Of a stretch of 64,000 nt of DNA, positions 40,586-52,291 are shown one piece after another. The stretch is taken from the NCBI RefSeq assembly GCF_000182565.1, contig NW_015971546.1:248001-312000 (forward strand), written 5' to 3'. The position numbers and the translations under genes were made by a program. The notes beneath the pieces were generated by a model, which did not search any database, was not told the DNA's origin, and saw nothing but the letters and a program-made list of their open reading frames with translations. The first letter of the stretch is position 1. Each line of letters opens with the position of its first letter. Source of the DNA: Spizellomyces punctatus DAOM BR117. Its lineage: Eukaryota; Chytridiomycota; Chytridiomycetes; Spizellomycetales; Spizellomycetaceae.

Positions 40586-42322
40586 TCACCAAGATGCAGA
40601 CGTACTTCTCGCCCTACTCAAAAACGTCCATCTCTCTCGATCGGCCTTTGATGGCTTTTTCCGCAGATTTCCTGCCACCCCCTTGGCGGGAACTTTTGTT
40701 GAAGGTGGTTTTGGTTTCAGCAGGTCCTGGCTACCGATATCTCCGTCAATTATATGTAGAGATGATAAGGAAGAGCTAATGGATTCTTCACTGGTCGAAG
40801 GAGAGAGAGATATCGATTGGGCGCGGACGGGTAGTCCAGTGGTGGGTTGAGGCGGTGCGGGGGCACCGAGATTGATATCGACATCCTCTGGTTTGCGAAG
40901 TCGGTAAATGGCACCTTCAGAAAGTGTTCGAGCCTGCCCCGACAAATGACTGAAATTAATGGCAAACTGGTCTCGTCCGCGCTTGCCCGTCTCATCTTCG
41001 GTCGTCTCCGCAGAAGGGGCATTGGGACTTCTGACGGGCGTCTCCCGTTCGCTACCTTTCAGCGCATGTAACTCAATCCAAAGCTTATTGAGCTTATCGT
41101 ACAGTTTCGACACCGTTCCGATGCCTTGAATCCGCGATCGGCAGTGACCCCACTCTAGATCCTCTTTGAATTCGTAGCGGAGTTGGTTTATGGCTGCGTC
41201 CAGATTTGGAACCTCGAAACCGAGACCCAAAAGTTTAGAACCCTTTCGATCGTAAAATCCACCTTGAGTTGTGCCTGACCCGAAATCGGCATGTTCGGTA
41301 AAGCAGACGGTGCAAGTTGCCGAGCGCAAGTCGTTTCCAAGCCAGTAATAAACCGACCGGGAGAGACCGACGATAAAGTCTTCCGTGTCCACAAGACGGA
41401 AACCTTGCCCTTGGCTAATAGCCTGTCGCACCGTTGCAGCGGCTCCAGGCTTTTTGCGTGAAATTGGACGATCGGGTGTACCGGGTATACCCAGTAATGT
41501 CCCTATATCTCCTCCCCCACTACCACCCGATCGAGGTGTCCGTTGTATAGCCAGGTCCAAAGTTGTGATTCTCTGTCCTTGCGCCGTTCTTGTTCGATGT
41601 GAAGCAAGAATGGTTTCATACCACCGAACAGATGCATCGGCTTGAAGTGTCGGTATTGCATAGTACCCCAAACGAGCATACCACTGCTTTTTTGTGGATG
41701 GGACATTCAGCTGGCTATCCGTCAACTCCATTAACCGCACCTCCAATCCATTCGGATCCCGTGTGATGCACATTTTGACTTCGGCAATGTCCAGTGGTGC
41801 TAGGACAATTTCAAAGCCTTTGATGGACAACCTTTTTGCCAGACGATGCACGAAATGGACGTAGATGACGAGGTACTCATAGTTGTGGGGAACACGCCCT
41901 GGCTTTCCGTGATTAGATGCTAAATGATCCATGGAACTCCGTTGCGACTCGTGTGGCGATTGTTCCTCTACCTGATCTCCCGACACGACCTTTTCGAAAA
42001 TGAGCTGGACATTGTGTGCGTTGGTGGTCTTGCCTGTTGGACGATACGACAATGCAACTACAGTTGCCTTTTCTGTGATCTTGACCTCAGGTGGCACTTC
42101 CTCTTTTCGCCTGTCCTTGTCCCGTGTCGGTCGGTCCTTGTCTGCAGCAGCAGGATAAGAGATTTGATCTGTCTGCCAGTCGACGGACATGCCCAGATTT
42201 TGATAGAAGTCGATAGTTTTCTGAACATCTTTGCATCGAAAACGTAGATACTTGAATGCAAAGCGCTCTTGCACGCCGTGTGATGTGCCTGGTGTTCTTC
42301 CTCGTCCGGTGCGGGATAGCAT
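40586..42322 (-). CDS. VOC (glyoxalase/bleomycin-resistance fold) domain protein
   Basis: 578 aa, single exon. First VOC module at about residues 22-205 begins FKYLRFRCKDVQKTIDFYQN (first beta strand and helix) and ends with MCITRDPNGLEVRLMEL, the typical D-P-[ND]-G-x-x-[VI]-E-[LF] strand. A second, more diverged module at about 215-430 begins ARLGYYAIPTLQADASVRWY and includes KLLGLGFEVPNLDAAINQLR. Long polar inserts and a Ser-rich tail (SLSPSTSEESISSSLSSL) separate and follow them. VOC metalloenzymes include glyoxalase I and dioxygenases; the expected His/Glu metal ligands are not all evident here, so catalysis is doubtful and a scaffold role is possible. Divergent from SF3B3. Confidence 0.75.
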   Translation of the reverse strand: MLSRTGRGRTPGTSHGVQERFAFKYLRFRCKDVQKTIDFYQNLGMSVDWQTDQISYPAAADKDRPTRDKDRRKEEVPPEVKITEKATVVALSYRPTGKTTNAHNVQLIFEKVVSGDQVEEQSPHESQRSSMDHLASNHGKPGRVPHNYEYLVIYVHFVHRLAKRLSIKGFEIVLAPLDIAEVKMCITRDPNGLEVRLMELTDSQLNVPSTKKQWYARLGYYAIPTLQADASVRWYETILASHRTRTAQGQRITTLDLAIQRTPRSGGSGGGDIGTLLGIPGTPDRPISRKKPGAAATVRQAISQGQGFRLVDTEDFIVGLSRSVYYWLGNDLRSATCTVCFTEHADFGSGTTQGGFYDRKGSKLLGLGFEVPNLDAAINQLRYEFKEDLEWGHCRSRIQGIGTVSKLYDKLNKLWIELHALKGSERETPVRSPNAPSAETTEDETGKRGRDQFAINFSHLSGQARTLSEGAIYRLRKPEDVDINLGAPAPPQPTTGLPVRAQSISLSPSTSEESISSSLSSLHIIDGDIGSQDLLKPKPPSTKVPAKGVAGNLRKKPSKADRERWTFLSRARSTSASW

Positions 42323-42951
42323 GGTTGGGGGACATGATGCTTATCCAATCCACCTTCAAGTCTCACCGGCGGTCCAAGCCACAGCTGAGCCACCTGATTG
42401 CCATCCAGAGATGTCGCCGTCCCTGTTCCAGAACGCTACATGGCAAGCTAGCCGATACCACCTTTACAAGCTCAAGACAAGTATGGCTAGCGATGTTTTG
42501 GTGTATTGAACGTCTCAAGTTTTGCACGTTGCTGTGCTGACCAGCTTGCAATCTGCACAATGGCTGTGCACATTTCAGCAGTCTCGGATGCCCTAGTTTA
42601 ATACTCAAGCTGGCGCGCAGGATGATGACAGATGTTGAACAGACAAAGATGTTAGAGATGGGCATCTCCTCCATTCCAAGAAGCCTTTCAGGCCAAAAGT
42701 GCGTGAAGTGCGAATGAACGTCAGGCTTAGTCGTACATGCCTGTGCCACCATTCAACTCCATGGCAACAGCTGCCTTGCTCTCCTTGGAAGGTCGATACA
42801 AAACGATCTGGCATTCCACTTTAGCAGTTCCTCGGATCCCTTGCCGCCTTCACTTGCACCTCGCCAGATCGTGCGCTGAGTATTTTACAATCCGGTTGAC
42901 TGAACCGTCTTCCTTCAACTCCACCATCCCGTTTCGACCCCCACAGCAGAC
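42323..42951. other. intergenic between divergent VOC and SF3B3 genes
   Basis: 629 nt containing presumably both promoters. Short frames on each strand have no support. No TATA box close to either start. Confidence 0.45.
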
Positions 42952-45900
42952 ATGTTTCTGTACAACGTCACTCTGCAGCAGACAACGGGGATCAACCAGG
43001 CGGTGATTGGGAACTTTGCGGGAACGAAGCAGCAGGAGATTCTGGTCGCTCGAAATTCTGTCTTGGAGTTATTACAACCAGATCCTTCGACGGGAAAGGT
43101 TCACTCCCTGCTGACTCACAATGTTTTTGGAATCATTCGGTCTGTAGTACCGTTTCGGTTAACTGGGAGCTCGAAAGGTGTGTGACATCTTCTGGCAACG
43201 ATACTGCCTTGATGAACATGGGATTTGCATGTTCCATGACATTATGAGCTCGTAGCTGACACACGTACAATTTGACTCTGCATCCTAACTGTTTTGCTTG
43301 TGGTTTAGATTACATCGTGGTGGGATCAGATTCCGGCAGAATCGTCATTCTAGAGTACAATCCGGCGAAAAACACGTTTGACCGCGTTCATGAGGAAACA
43401 TATGGAAAGAGTGGATGTCGTCGAATTGTCCCTGGACAATACCTTGCAGCCGATCCAAAAGGGAGAGCTGTGATGATTGGCGCCATCGAGAAGCAGAAGC
43501 TGGTGTATATTTTGAACCGAGATGCATCTACCCGATTGACCATCTCGTCACCGCTGGAAGCTCACAAGTCACATACTCTTGTACACGACCTTATTGGAGT
43601 TGATGTTGGATTTGAGAATCCTGTTTTTGCCTGCATCGAGGTGGATTATTCGGATGTGGATCAGGATCCTACTGGCGAAGCATTCCAAAACGCCGAAAAA
43701 GTGAGATCACACCTCCGTTGTTGACAAATGATTGGAATCATTTCTCATTACTTGTCATTTAGGTGCTTACCTACTACGAGCTGGATCTTGGCCTTAACCA
43801 CGTTGTCCGAAAATGGAGTGATCCAATAGATCCTCGTTCTAACAAGCTCATTCCTGTACCTGGTGGTGTGGACGGGCCGAGTGGAGTGTTGGTATGTTCG
43901 GAAAACTACATTACATGGAGGCACCAAGACTATCCGTCAGTTCGTGTCCCAATTCCTCGACGTCCCGACCCTCTATTATCTTCTCCTTCGGCAAATGGCG
44001 AAGACATGGAGATGGGCCGAGGGGTTATTATTGTATCCAGTGTCATGCACAAGTTGAAGAAAGGGTTCTTCATTTTGGCGCAAACTGAGGATGGGGACGT
44101 TTTCAAAATCACGATGGATTACACAGCGGGGGCCGATGGCGTCATTGGTGGGATTCAAAACTTGAAGATCAAATATTTCGACACTATTCCAGTAGCAACA
44201 AACATGTGCTTGCTGAAGACTGGTTTCTTGTTTGTTGCTAGCGAATTTGCGAATCAGTGAGTTCTCTTGAGCGATTGATGCATGACTCCCCAGCAACTTT
44301 TTGACACTTGTTCTTCAGTTACCTGTACCAGATTGAAAACCTAGGTGATGATGATGAAGCGCAGATGGAGTACCAAAGTGCTGAGCTTCCCCAGGGTGAT
44401 GATGCGGATGAAGTGATTGTATACTTCAATCCTCGCGGCTTGCGGAATCTTGCCATCGTGGATGAACTGGAATCGATATCACCACTAATAGATGCAAAGG
44501 TCTTGAACTTGGCCGAGGACGATAGCCCACAGATCTACGCACTTTGCGGTCGAGGGGCACGTTCTTCATTCCGTATCCTTCGCCATGGGTTAGAAGTATC
44601 TGAAATGGCGGTATCAGAGCTACCCGGCAATCCAAATGCGGTTTGGACAGTGAAAGCCAATGCACAAGGTGAGTGATGATGGAAGGACATGACACCGCAG
44701 TGATGCATTCTTGCGTAAATCTAATATCACTGTTTTTTCAGAGGAATTTGATTCATTTATCATTGTCTCCTTTGTCGACGCCACCCTTGTGTTGTCCATC
44801 GGAGAGACGGTTGAGGAAGTCACCGATACAGGTTTCCTGAATAGCACTCCAACCTTGACTGTTGCACAGCTTGGTGAGGATGCGTTGGTACAGGTATGTT
44901 TAAAGTGGTCAGATATGATCAGTTTCGTACAATCTTACAGTGAGTTGGTAGGTCTATCCTCGTGGTATCCGGCACATTCGCGCTGACAGGCGTGTGAGTG
45001 AGTGGAAGGCGCCAGGTAACAAGACCATCGTGAGAGCGGCATGTAATCGCAAGCAGGTATGTACGACTGCCGTCGCTGTCTTTTGACCCCTTGCTGATGG
45101 TTCTGTGCAGGTCGTTATTGCCCTGTCCGGCGGAGAGGTGGTGTACTTTGAGCTGGATTCACATGGGCAGCTTAACGAGTTCCAGGATCGAAAGGAAATG
45201 GCTGCTCCGATCACTGCCCTGAGTATTGGTCCTATTCCGGAAGGGCGACAGAGGTCCGGATTCTTGGTATGTACACGTGCATTATGCTATTCCAACAAAG
45301 CGTGGCTCTTCCCAACCGCTGCATTGTAGGCGGTCGGATGTGAGGATAACACCGTGCGAATCCTCTCATTGGATCCCGATAACTGTCTGCAATCACTGGG
45401 AATGCAGGTATGTAAAGTAGCCTCTCGTGACTTCTCTCAATGCAAAACTCTTATATATGTGGCAAGGCGGTCAGCTATATGCCAGTGTCACTTGCGTTGG
45501 TGGAAATGAGTGACACGGGAACGGCGACAGGCACATTGTACCTAAATATTGGATTGCAATCGGGATTACTTCTCCGAACTACGGTCGATAGTATCACGGG
45601 TGCATTGAGCGACACACGATTTCGGTTCTTGGGATCGCGTCCCGTCAAATTGTTCAAGGTTCAAATTCAAGGCTCACCTGCGGTCCTAGCATTGTCTAGC
45701 CGTCCCTGGTTATCATTCACCTATCAATCCAGGACCAAGCTGATACCCCTTTCGTAAGTTTGGTGCGATGCACATTGGTAAGGATGGAAATGGGCAACTA
45801 ACGTGCCATGCGGTTCAATTTTGCAAATTCAGTGCTCCTATGCTTGAGTATGGTTCAAGCTTTTGTTCCGAACAATGTCCTGAGGGCATTGTGGCGATCG

Positions 45901-47636
45901 AATCAAACAATCTACAGTGCGTATGAGTGTGAACTTGCAAGAGTATCTAGGATTGAGCTGATGTTTGTTGCTTTTGCTAGCATCTTTACGGTGGAAAAGC
46001 TCAGCACCGTCTTCAATCACAGTATTATCCCGTTGAAATATACTCCAAGACGATTCATTTATCACCAGCCCAGCGGTAATTTCGTCATCATTGAATCAGA
46101 GCACAACACCTGGTGTCCATCGGATAAGGTGAAACGAATCGCCGAAAAGGTTGAGTTTCATGGTTTCTTCTGCTTTTCTTAGATCAACAGTTAGAAGTTG
46201 ATGTTAAGGCTTGATGATTTTAGGCCGATCAAATGGACGAAGGAGAAGAGTATGAGGAATTGCCTCCAGAACAGTTTGGCTTGCCACGAGCCGAGGCCGG
46301 AAAGTGGGCCTCATGCATTCGGATACTCAACTCAATGACCAGCGAGACGGCGCATCTATTAGAATTAGATAACAATGAAGCTGCTTTCAGGTGAGTAATA
46401 GACGTGTTTTGGATGCATGCCGAGCTATGTCTCACCCTGTGCCTCGCAGTATCACCACTTGTATCTTCCATGGTCAAAAGGGCGAGGCGTTTTTGATTGT
46501 GGGGACGGCAGCGGATGTCACCCTTTCACCAAAGACGTGTTCCAGCGGGTTCCTTCATACATATCGATTTGTGGATGGTGGGAACGCATTGGAGCTTCTC
46601 CATAAGGTATATCTTGTATTTCTACATGGATGGATGGGAACACGAGACTGATCGTCAGTCCTTTGCAGACGCCGATCGACGATGTCCCTTACGCGCTATG
46701 TGCGTTCCAAGGAAGACTTTTGGTTGGAATGGGCAAAATACTTCGTATTTATGACTTGGGCAAGAAGAAGTTACTCCGCAAGTGTGAGAACAAGGTATGT
46801 TCCCAGAGCAGGTACCCGGTATTTTCCATTCGTAACCACTCACACTTTGTATGTAACAGCAATTCCCAAACAACATCTTAACGCTGCACACCCAAGGCGA
46901 CCGCATCGTTGTAGGAGACGTGCAAGAATCTGTACACTTTGCGTCCTACCGACACTTTGACAACCGAATAGTAATTTTCGCCGACGATACAACTCCGCGT
47001 TGGATTACGGCGACGACCATGGTGGATTATGATACCGTCGCCGGTGGAGACAAGTTTGGGAATATCTTTATTGACAGGTTACCTGCGGAAACATCTGAAG
47101 AGGTGGATGAGGACCCAACAGGAAATAAATTGGTATATGAGAAGGGTTACTTGCAAGGGGCACCACATAAGGTCTGTGCATTCGTGTGTCATGCTCTACA
47201 GTCAATGTATGGTACCGATACTGATGGGCTGAAATTACTATAACAGGTGGAGCACGCTGCAGATTTTTTCATTGGCGAAAGCCCTACCTCTGTTACCAAA
47301 ACTGTCATAGTACCTGGTGGCCGAGAAATCATCGTGTACACAACCCTTCTCGGTACAATTGGCTGCTTGATCCCATTCCAATCCAAGGAGGACGTTGAAT
47401 TCTTCCAGCAACTCGAAATGCACATGCGCAATAAGTTCCCACCACTTTGTGGACGGGACCACCTTGCCTACCGATCCTATTACATTCCCGTACGCAACGT
47501 CATTGATGGTGACCTGTGCGAGCAGTTTAACCTCCTTCCGAATGAAGTGAAGCGGCAGATTGCGGAGGATATGGATAGGACTGTTAGTGAATTGTCAAAG
47601 AAGGTTGAAGATGTGAGAAATCGGGCCGCTTTTTAG
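42952..47636 (+). CDS. SF3B3: splicing factor 3B subunit 3 (SF3B3/SF3b130, yeast Rse1)
   Basis: Sixteen exons: 42952-43177, 43309-43700, 43763-44256, 44319-44668, 44742-44893, 44952-45056, 45111-45266, 45330-45407, 45467-45753, 45833-45916, 45981-46149, 46224-46390, 46450-46606, 46669-46794, 46860-47171, 47247-47636. All phases agree; 1214 aa versus about 1217 in human. U2 snRNP SF3b component with DDB1-like triple beta-propellers, supporting SF3B1 at the branch site. Recognisable blocks: [94 protein letters not shown], and C-terminal [21 protein letters not shown] gene for an intron-recognition factor with 15 introns fits the intron-rich style of this genome. Essential housekeeping gene. Confidence 0.97.
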
Positions 47637-48428
47637 AAGGTTCTGCGTGGGGTTTGTGTATATATATAATGTTACGTCTGCAACGTTTTTGCCTTTGAAA
47701 AGATATAGCAGCTGTGCTTGACAGAAACGCCAGAGACACTTGTGACTGATTTAATGATAGCCGCTTAAAAGGACACTGCCGCTCCTTTATCCAATGGTAG
47801 GATATGCTTTCTACAAGTGGACACGGAAAGCTACAGGCGTGAAGAATAGCGGTTGGACTAGTCTCGCTCAGCTACGCCAGTTCAGTTGATAAAGGCTCTC
47901 AGTTTCTAGCGGGCGGTTGAGGTAGACGGCCATGTTCACACTATGGTCACAGCATCACCCGACCAAGCTGCTTCTTGTGGACAACTCGATGCATTAATGT
48001 CGTTTGCTATTCAATATTACAGAGAGGTGGGCCACACGAGAGTTAGCGAGTATTACCCCTTGTGAAGTATTAAATCTTTGGAGTGGAGGTAACTTTTTAA
48101 ACTGAGGAAGAGGGAGGAAAAGGAGGGCGGGCGGCACCTGGCAGACTTCAAGAGGAGGGGATAGTATTTTTGTTGAGCCAGAAATTATATAAGCATGGTT
48201 ACTGAAAAAAGTGGAGTTCAAGCTATTGGCTGTTTGACAGTTTGACAGTAGAAAGATTTGTGACGGCAATATCTATAGGCATTCATTTTCCTGGGACTGA
48301 TCAGAAGGTTCGGATAATGTAAAATTGTGAACTGCAGACGTTGCCTAATAAGATTCAAGACGGTGACGTTGGTATAAAATACTATTCGAAACCACACAAG
48401 TCATAAAGAATGCATCCAATCAAGAACC
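47637..48428. other. intergenic between convergent genes
   Basis: 792 nt after SF3B3 and after the solute-binding protein gene (3' ends face each other). Stops are frequent; a duplicated GTTTGACA near 48233-48246. No tRNA fold could be completed at the suggestive TCCAATGGTAGGATATGC (about 47791). Confidence 0.5.
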
Positions 48429-50817
48429 TCAGGCAGAGCAAGCAGCATCTCCAGGCGCCATGCAAAGCATGTATCTATCAAAAAATGCCTGGTAACTCTC
48501 GGTCATATTCAATTCCATCGTCCACTTGACGTCGTAGGCTTCTGTCCGTTCCGCCTTTGGCGAGACATCAGGTGCATGAGCATAGTACGTGCTTTGATCC
48601 GTGTTTACGGGTGCAAGGTTGGGGGACTTTAGATTAAACCGCATGCGCTGCATGAGGATATCCATATCGTGGGCAATACCATCAACGGCCTGGCGAGGGG
48701 TATACCCAACAGCGCGACCCTCTTCTGTGCCGTTGGCCCATACCATGGCTTTGGCCAAGTTCGGAGCCCATACTTGCGCCAGAGCGGGATAGTGAGGAAC
48801 ATTTGTGCCAGTGTCTGGACGTGATAGTGGCAGGTTAAATAACAGTAATGGTTTGAGGTTGCGTAGGCAGTGGTGACGTACCTGTCCATAAATGTCTCAA
48901 TGGACTACGATAGAACTCAACGAGGCCGCCCCAGAATTTGATACGGTCGCTCACGTAGTTGGCATTGATAGCTATAAAGTCAAACAACAGCAAAAGTAGT
49001 TTAAGAGTTTTATCACAAGTAGCCAAAGTGTGAAAATAATCAACGTACTCGACTTTCGGATGGGCGTTCCAGCAACGATGAACCTCTTCAAATCCACAGT
49101 CTTTGAAACGCAAAACTGTGCCCACAACCATGCAGCCTCCAACTGTTTTCCCTTTGTCGTTTTTGGAATACTCCATGCACCACTGTCTTGGTATCCAACT
49201 TTCATGCCGCGATCCCAGTATCGTCCCACAGGGGACGGGGCAACTCTCCACCTCAATTCGCCATTGGAGTTGACGACGGGGGAGGAAATGGATTTATAAT
49301 AGTCTTTGGCGAGGTCGGGAGTGTATTCAAAGATCATTTGGGCAATGTCCCCTCGTGCGGGCTTGGAGCCCGCTGTGAGAAAGTCCCAGTCCAAGGCAGC
49401 AGAAGGAGCGTAGTTGAACATCCATTCAATAGAGCGATTGAGACCGTATTCGGCTGCATATGAGTTCATTGCACCTATAAAAAAGACAAAGGAAAGGTGC
49501 ATTACGCTCCATATCTTCATTATGGGACAATGATGCAAACTAACTTACCACCGCGTTCGACAGAAGCACCGATGGGAACATGATTCACCACCTTGATACC
49601 CCAGTCATCGACACCGGTTCCGTTTACTCCACCATTTGGCAACCCTTTATCATCACTTCCGGCCATTGAAAACCAGGCATCCGTATACCTCCAGCTCATT
49701 GCAGCAGGGCCACCATAAAACGAGGTCAAGTATTTCCATCCGAGCTTTCCGTCCAGGATCTGGAGAGTAGACATGGCACCATAGTCGGCGTGTCCGTAGA
49801 CTGAACGAGCACCATCCCATCCAACCGGGGGCGTATCGCTTGGACGAATGCATTTAGGAATGAGATCGTCGCTATTCAGGAAGCGGCAGCGGTGGCGAAA
49901 CATTTCGGCAATGTCCTCGTAGCTTTTCCAGGTACGGGGGACACCAAGGGTATAGCCGTACGTATCGTTGAAGACGTTCTTGATATCTGGGAATGAAAGT
50001 TAGTTAGGATTACATCTTGCAGGTACGAAAGGGATCATTTCTTGCTCACCGGTATCCGTAAACCAATCATACCGATAAAAGTACAAGTTAACAAACTGCT
50101 GATCCGTCAATTGAATAATATTCCCGTCCAAATCCGAGCCAAAGTAAATGTTCATCCAATCGTTCAAATCAAGGTTGGTCATGTTGGTGACTGGGGCGAG
50201 GAGTGGGTTCATTTCGTAGATTGGGTCACCGTTGCCGTCCACTCCGATTTTGTTGGCGATCGTGTGCAGACGTTGTGAACGGAGATGAAAGCCGTTCGAG
50301 TCGGCATCATGAACTGGTTGAGTAAAAGAACATCGTAAGACTCTTGTATGGATGAAGGTTACTTGGGCAAACACTTACCATAAATGTCAAAGTATCGTTT
50401 TCCTGTACGGATTTGCTCTGTGATGGTGCTCACAAGATTCTACATAAAAGCGCGGTCAATCAAAGGATATCCACCAAGACCAAGCTACACGAAGCATAAA
50501 CTTACTCCTTCATCCATAATAACATGATTGACTTTGATGCCTGTTATATCGCTGAAAGCTCTTGCAAGAGTATCACTTTCATAACTGTGGATTGTGATAC
50601 TCTCGGCGGTTGATTGGACGGTGACACCCTGCAAACCGCGCTCTGCTGCGACGCGCTGAAACCATTCCAGTTCGCTGCGTTGTTGGTCAACGGAGAGGAC
50701 AGATGGACGGAATTCCTCGAGCCATTTTGAGATCACATCTTGGCCAGCAGCATGAGTTGAGGGTGTAGAAAGGAGAAGGGAGGTGGTGAAGAGGCCCAGG
50801 AGCGGTAGGGTATACAT
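48429..50817 (-). CDS. secreted bacterial-type extracellular solute-binding protein
   Basis: Seven exons: 50506-50817, 50379-50439, 50050-50313, 49549-49986, 49049-49474, 48882-48971, 48429-48814; all in phase; 658 aa. A signal peptide (MYTLPLLGLFTTSLLLSTPS, cleavage near THA) is followed by a type 2 periplasmic-binding fold of the COG1653 sugar/glycerol kind: LQGVTVQSTAESITIHSYES, DTLARAFSDITGIKVNHV, RTWKSYEDIAEMF, PPVGWDGARSVYGHADYGAM, LEAAWLWAQFCVSKTVDLKR, KFWGGLVEFYRSPLRHLWTG, then TGTNVPHYPALAQVWAPNLA. I know these last motifs from proteobacterial ABC-transporter binding proteins. No transmembrane segment, no GPI signal and no permease or ATPase neighbour. Six spliceosomal introns show it is a resident fungal gene, probably of bacterial origin. 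Divergent from a class C receptor gene 1.5 kb away. Ligand unknown. Confidence 0.85.
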
Positions 50818-52291
50818 TGGATCAAACTTGTGCTTTTGTTGCCTTGGGTATAGTTTTTTCTACGGTGTTGCAATAAACACCTTGTCGTCAAACTCTACTG
50901 GAGAACTTGCGTTCCTTTTTATTCCACTTGGGGACACTACTTGTTTTGGTCTATCCCTGCTGGAGACGCTCGCTTGATTAGTGTTAGATCCAAATAAGTT
51001 TGCTTGCAGAATGCCACACACTCCGACAATGCTTGTGATGAGATCCCCAGCTGACTTTGACATCTTACTCAAGAATCATTGCAGATGTATTTGTTATGTT
51101 CCCCGTTTGAATGAAAGGAGAACAAAGCAAACTGCCTCCCAATAACGAAGCATCCAGAACATACACCCAAGTTTCCTTTCAAAAATGCATTCTCGTCGCC
51201 ACGCCTTTGTGTGCAAACAACTTCAAATGTCAGAAAATAGGGACCAAAGGGATTGTAGCTTCTTTTTTCCTTACATTCTGGATCATCTTTGTCGCCTCAA
51301 TGTTATTTGCATCTTGCCTCCCATATACCTGCCAACAAGTAATCCTGGGGGACATTAGGGACGCGCCAGAAACCTTCAAAACAAAACAAAACCTAGCTAA
51401 CAACAGGATGTCCGACAAACAAACAGCACCCTTCCATACCGAACTCAATGAAGTATACTAGGGTTATAACGGAGGGTGGCTAGCTACACCATGGGGGTTT
51501 CTGTTTGTGCAGCCAAGTTTATTAAACCGATGTTAATGGCGGACTTTCTTTTTGTAGACAGCACCTTGGTGTCTTTACAAAGAGCGCCAGACAATACAGC
51601 AAGAATACCAAGAGAACCAAGAGATCACTAACAAAAATGTTTTTATTTTTCGTTTGGGTTTTGGAGCGAAATTGGGGGACTTGCACTCAGCGGGCGTTTC
51701 GTCATCTGGAAGGCGCTTCATTTGAAAAGCTGGCGCCTGTTTGACAGGTTGCTTCTACCAAATACAAGACACTCCCAACAAATGTTCGGAGTAAGTGGTC
51801 CGACATATCTTGGTTGAAGGATTGACCAAACAGCACAGTAGGCCCCACTACTAGGTGATGAGCCACTGGATGATATAGGGACTTGTTTGCTTGTTCAATT
51901 CCAGAACAAGGGCCGCCTTCTCACATTTCTAAACCAGAAACCTTCAAGTCGTCCTCACATGACGATCGAAAGATGGAAACGAACAAGAGGCGCCAATTGA
52001 ACAATGAAAAAAACATCAGACCACTTTAGTTTATTTTTCAAGGTTGTCTCCCTGAGGCATCCATACAAAGAAAAACTGTCACCCACAAGCCTCACACAAC
52101 AAGATGCTCCAAGCTGTCCAGCGTATCAGATCTCGCCGAATGCGCCGAATGTAGGAATAGTGGGTGTTATTTAGCTTAATGCCTACACTCGTCTCCCTCC
52201 ATGTCACAAAATTAAAGATTGTTATACCTAAAGTTCAATCGCGTACAATTCAATATCCAATAAGTCAGCAAGAGAAAAAGTAGTCAGCGAG
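50818..52291. other. intergenic between solute-binding protein and receptor genes
   Basis: 1474 nt shared upstream region of two divergent genes. A 116-codon frame at 51111-51461 with one hydrophobic stretch (GIVASFFLTFWIIFVASMLF) is open but has no other support. No TATA box was identified. Confidence 0.45.

Noticed and set aside
45655-45667. B-box-like GGTTCAAATTC
   Set aside because: Lies inside an SF3B3 exon and has no cloverleaf around it.
47760-47850. tRNA-like A-box sequence (TCCAATGGTAGGATATGC)
   Set aside because: No B box (GTTCGANNC) or acceptor-stem complement could be found nearby.
51111-51461. 116-codon plus frame with one membrane span
   Set aside because: Composition and isolation give no support; hydrophobicity arises from a TTC/TTT-rich tract.
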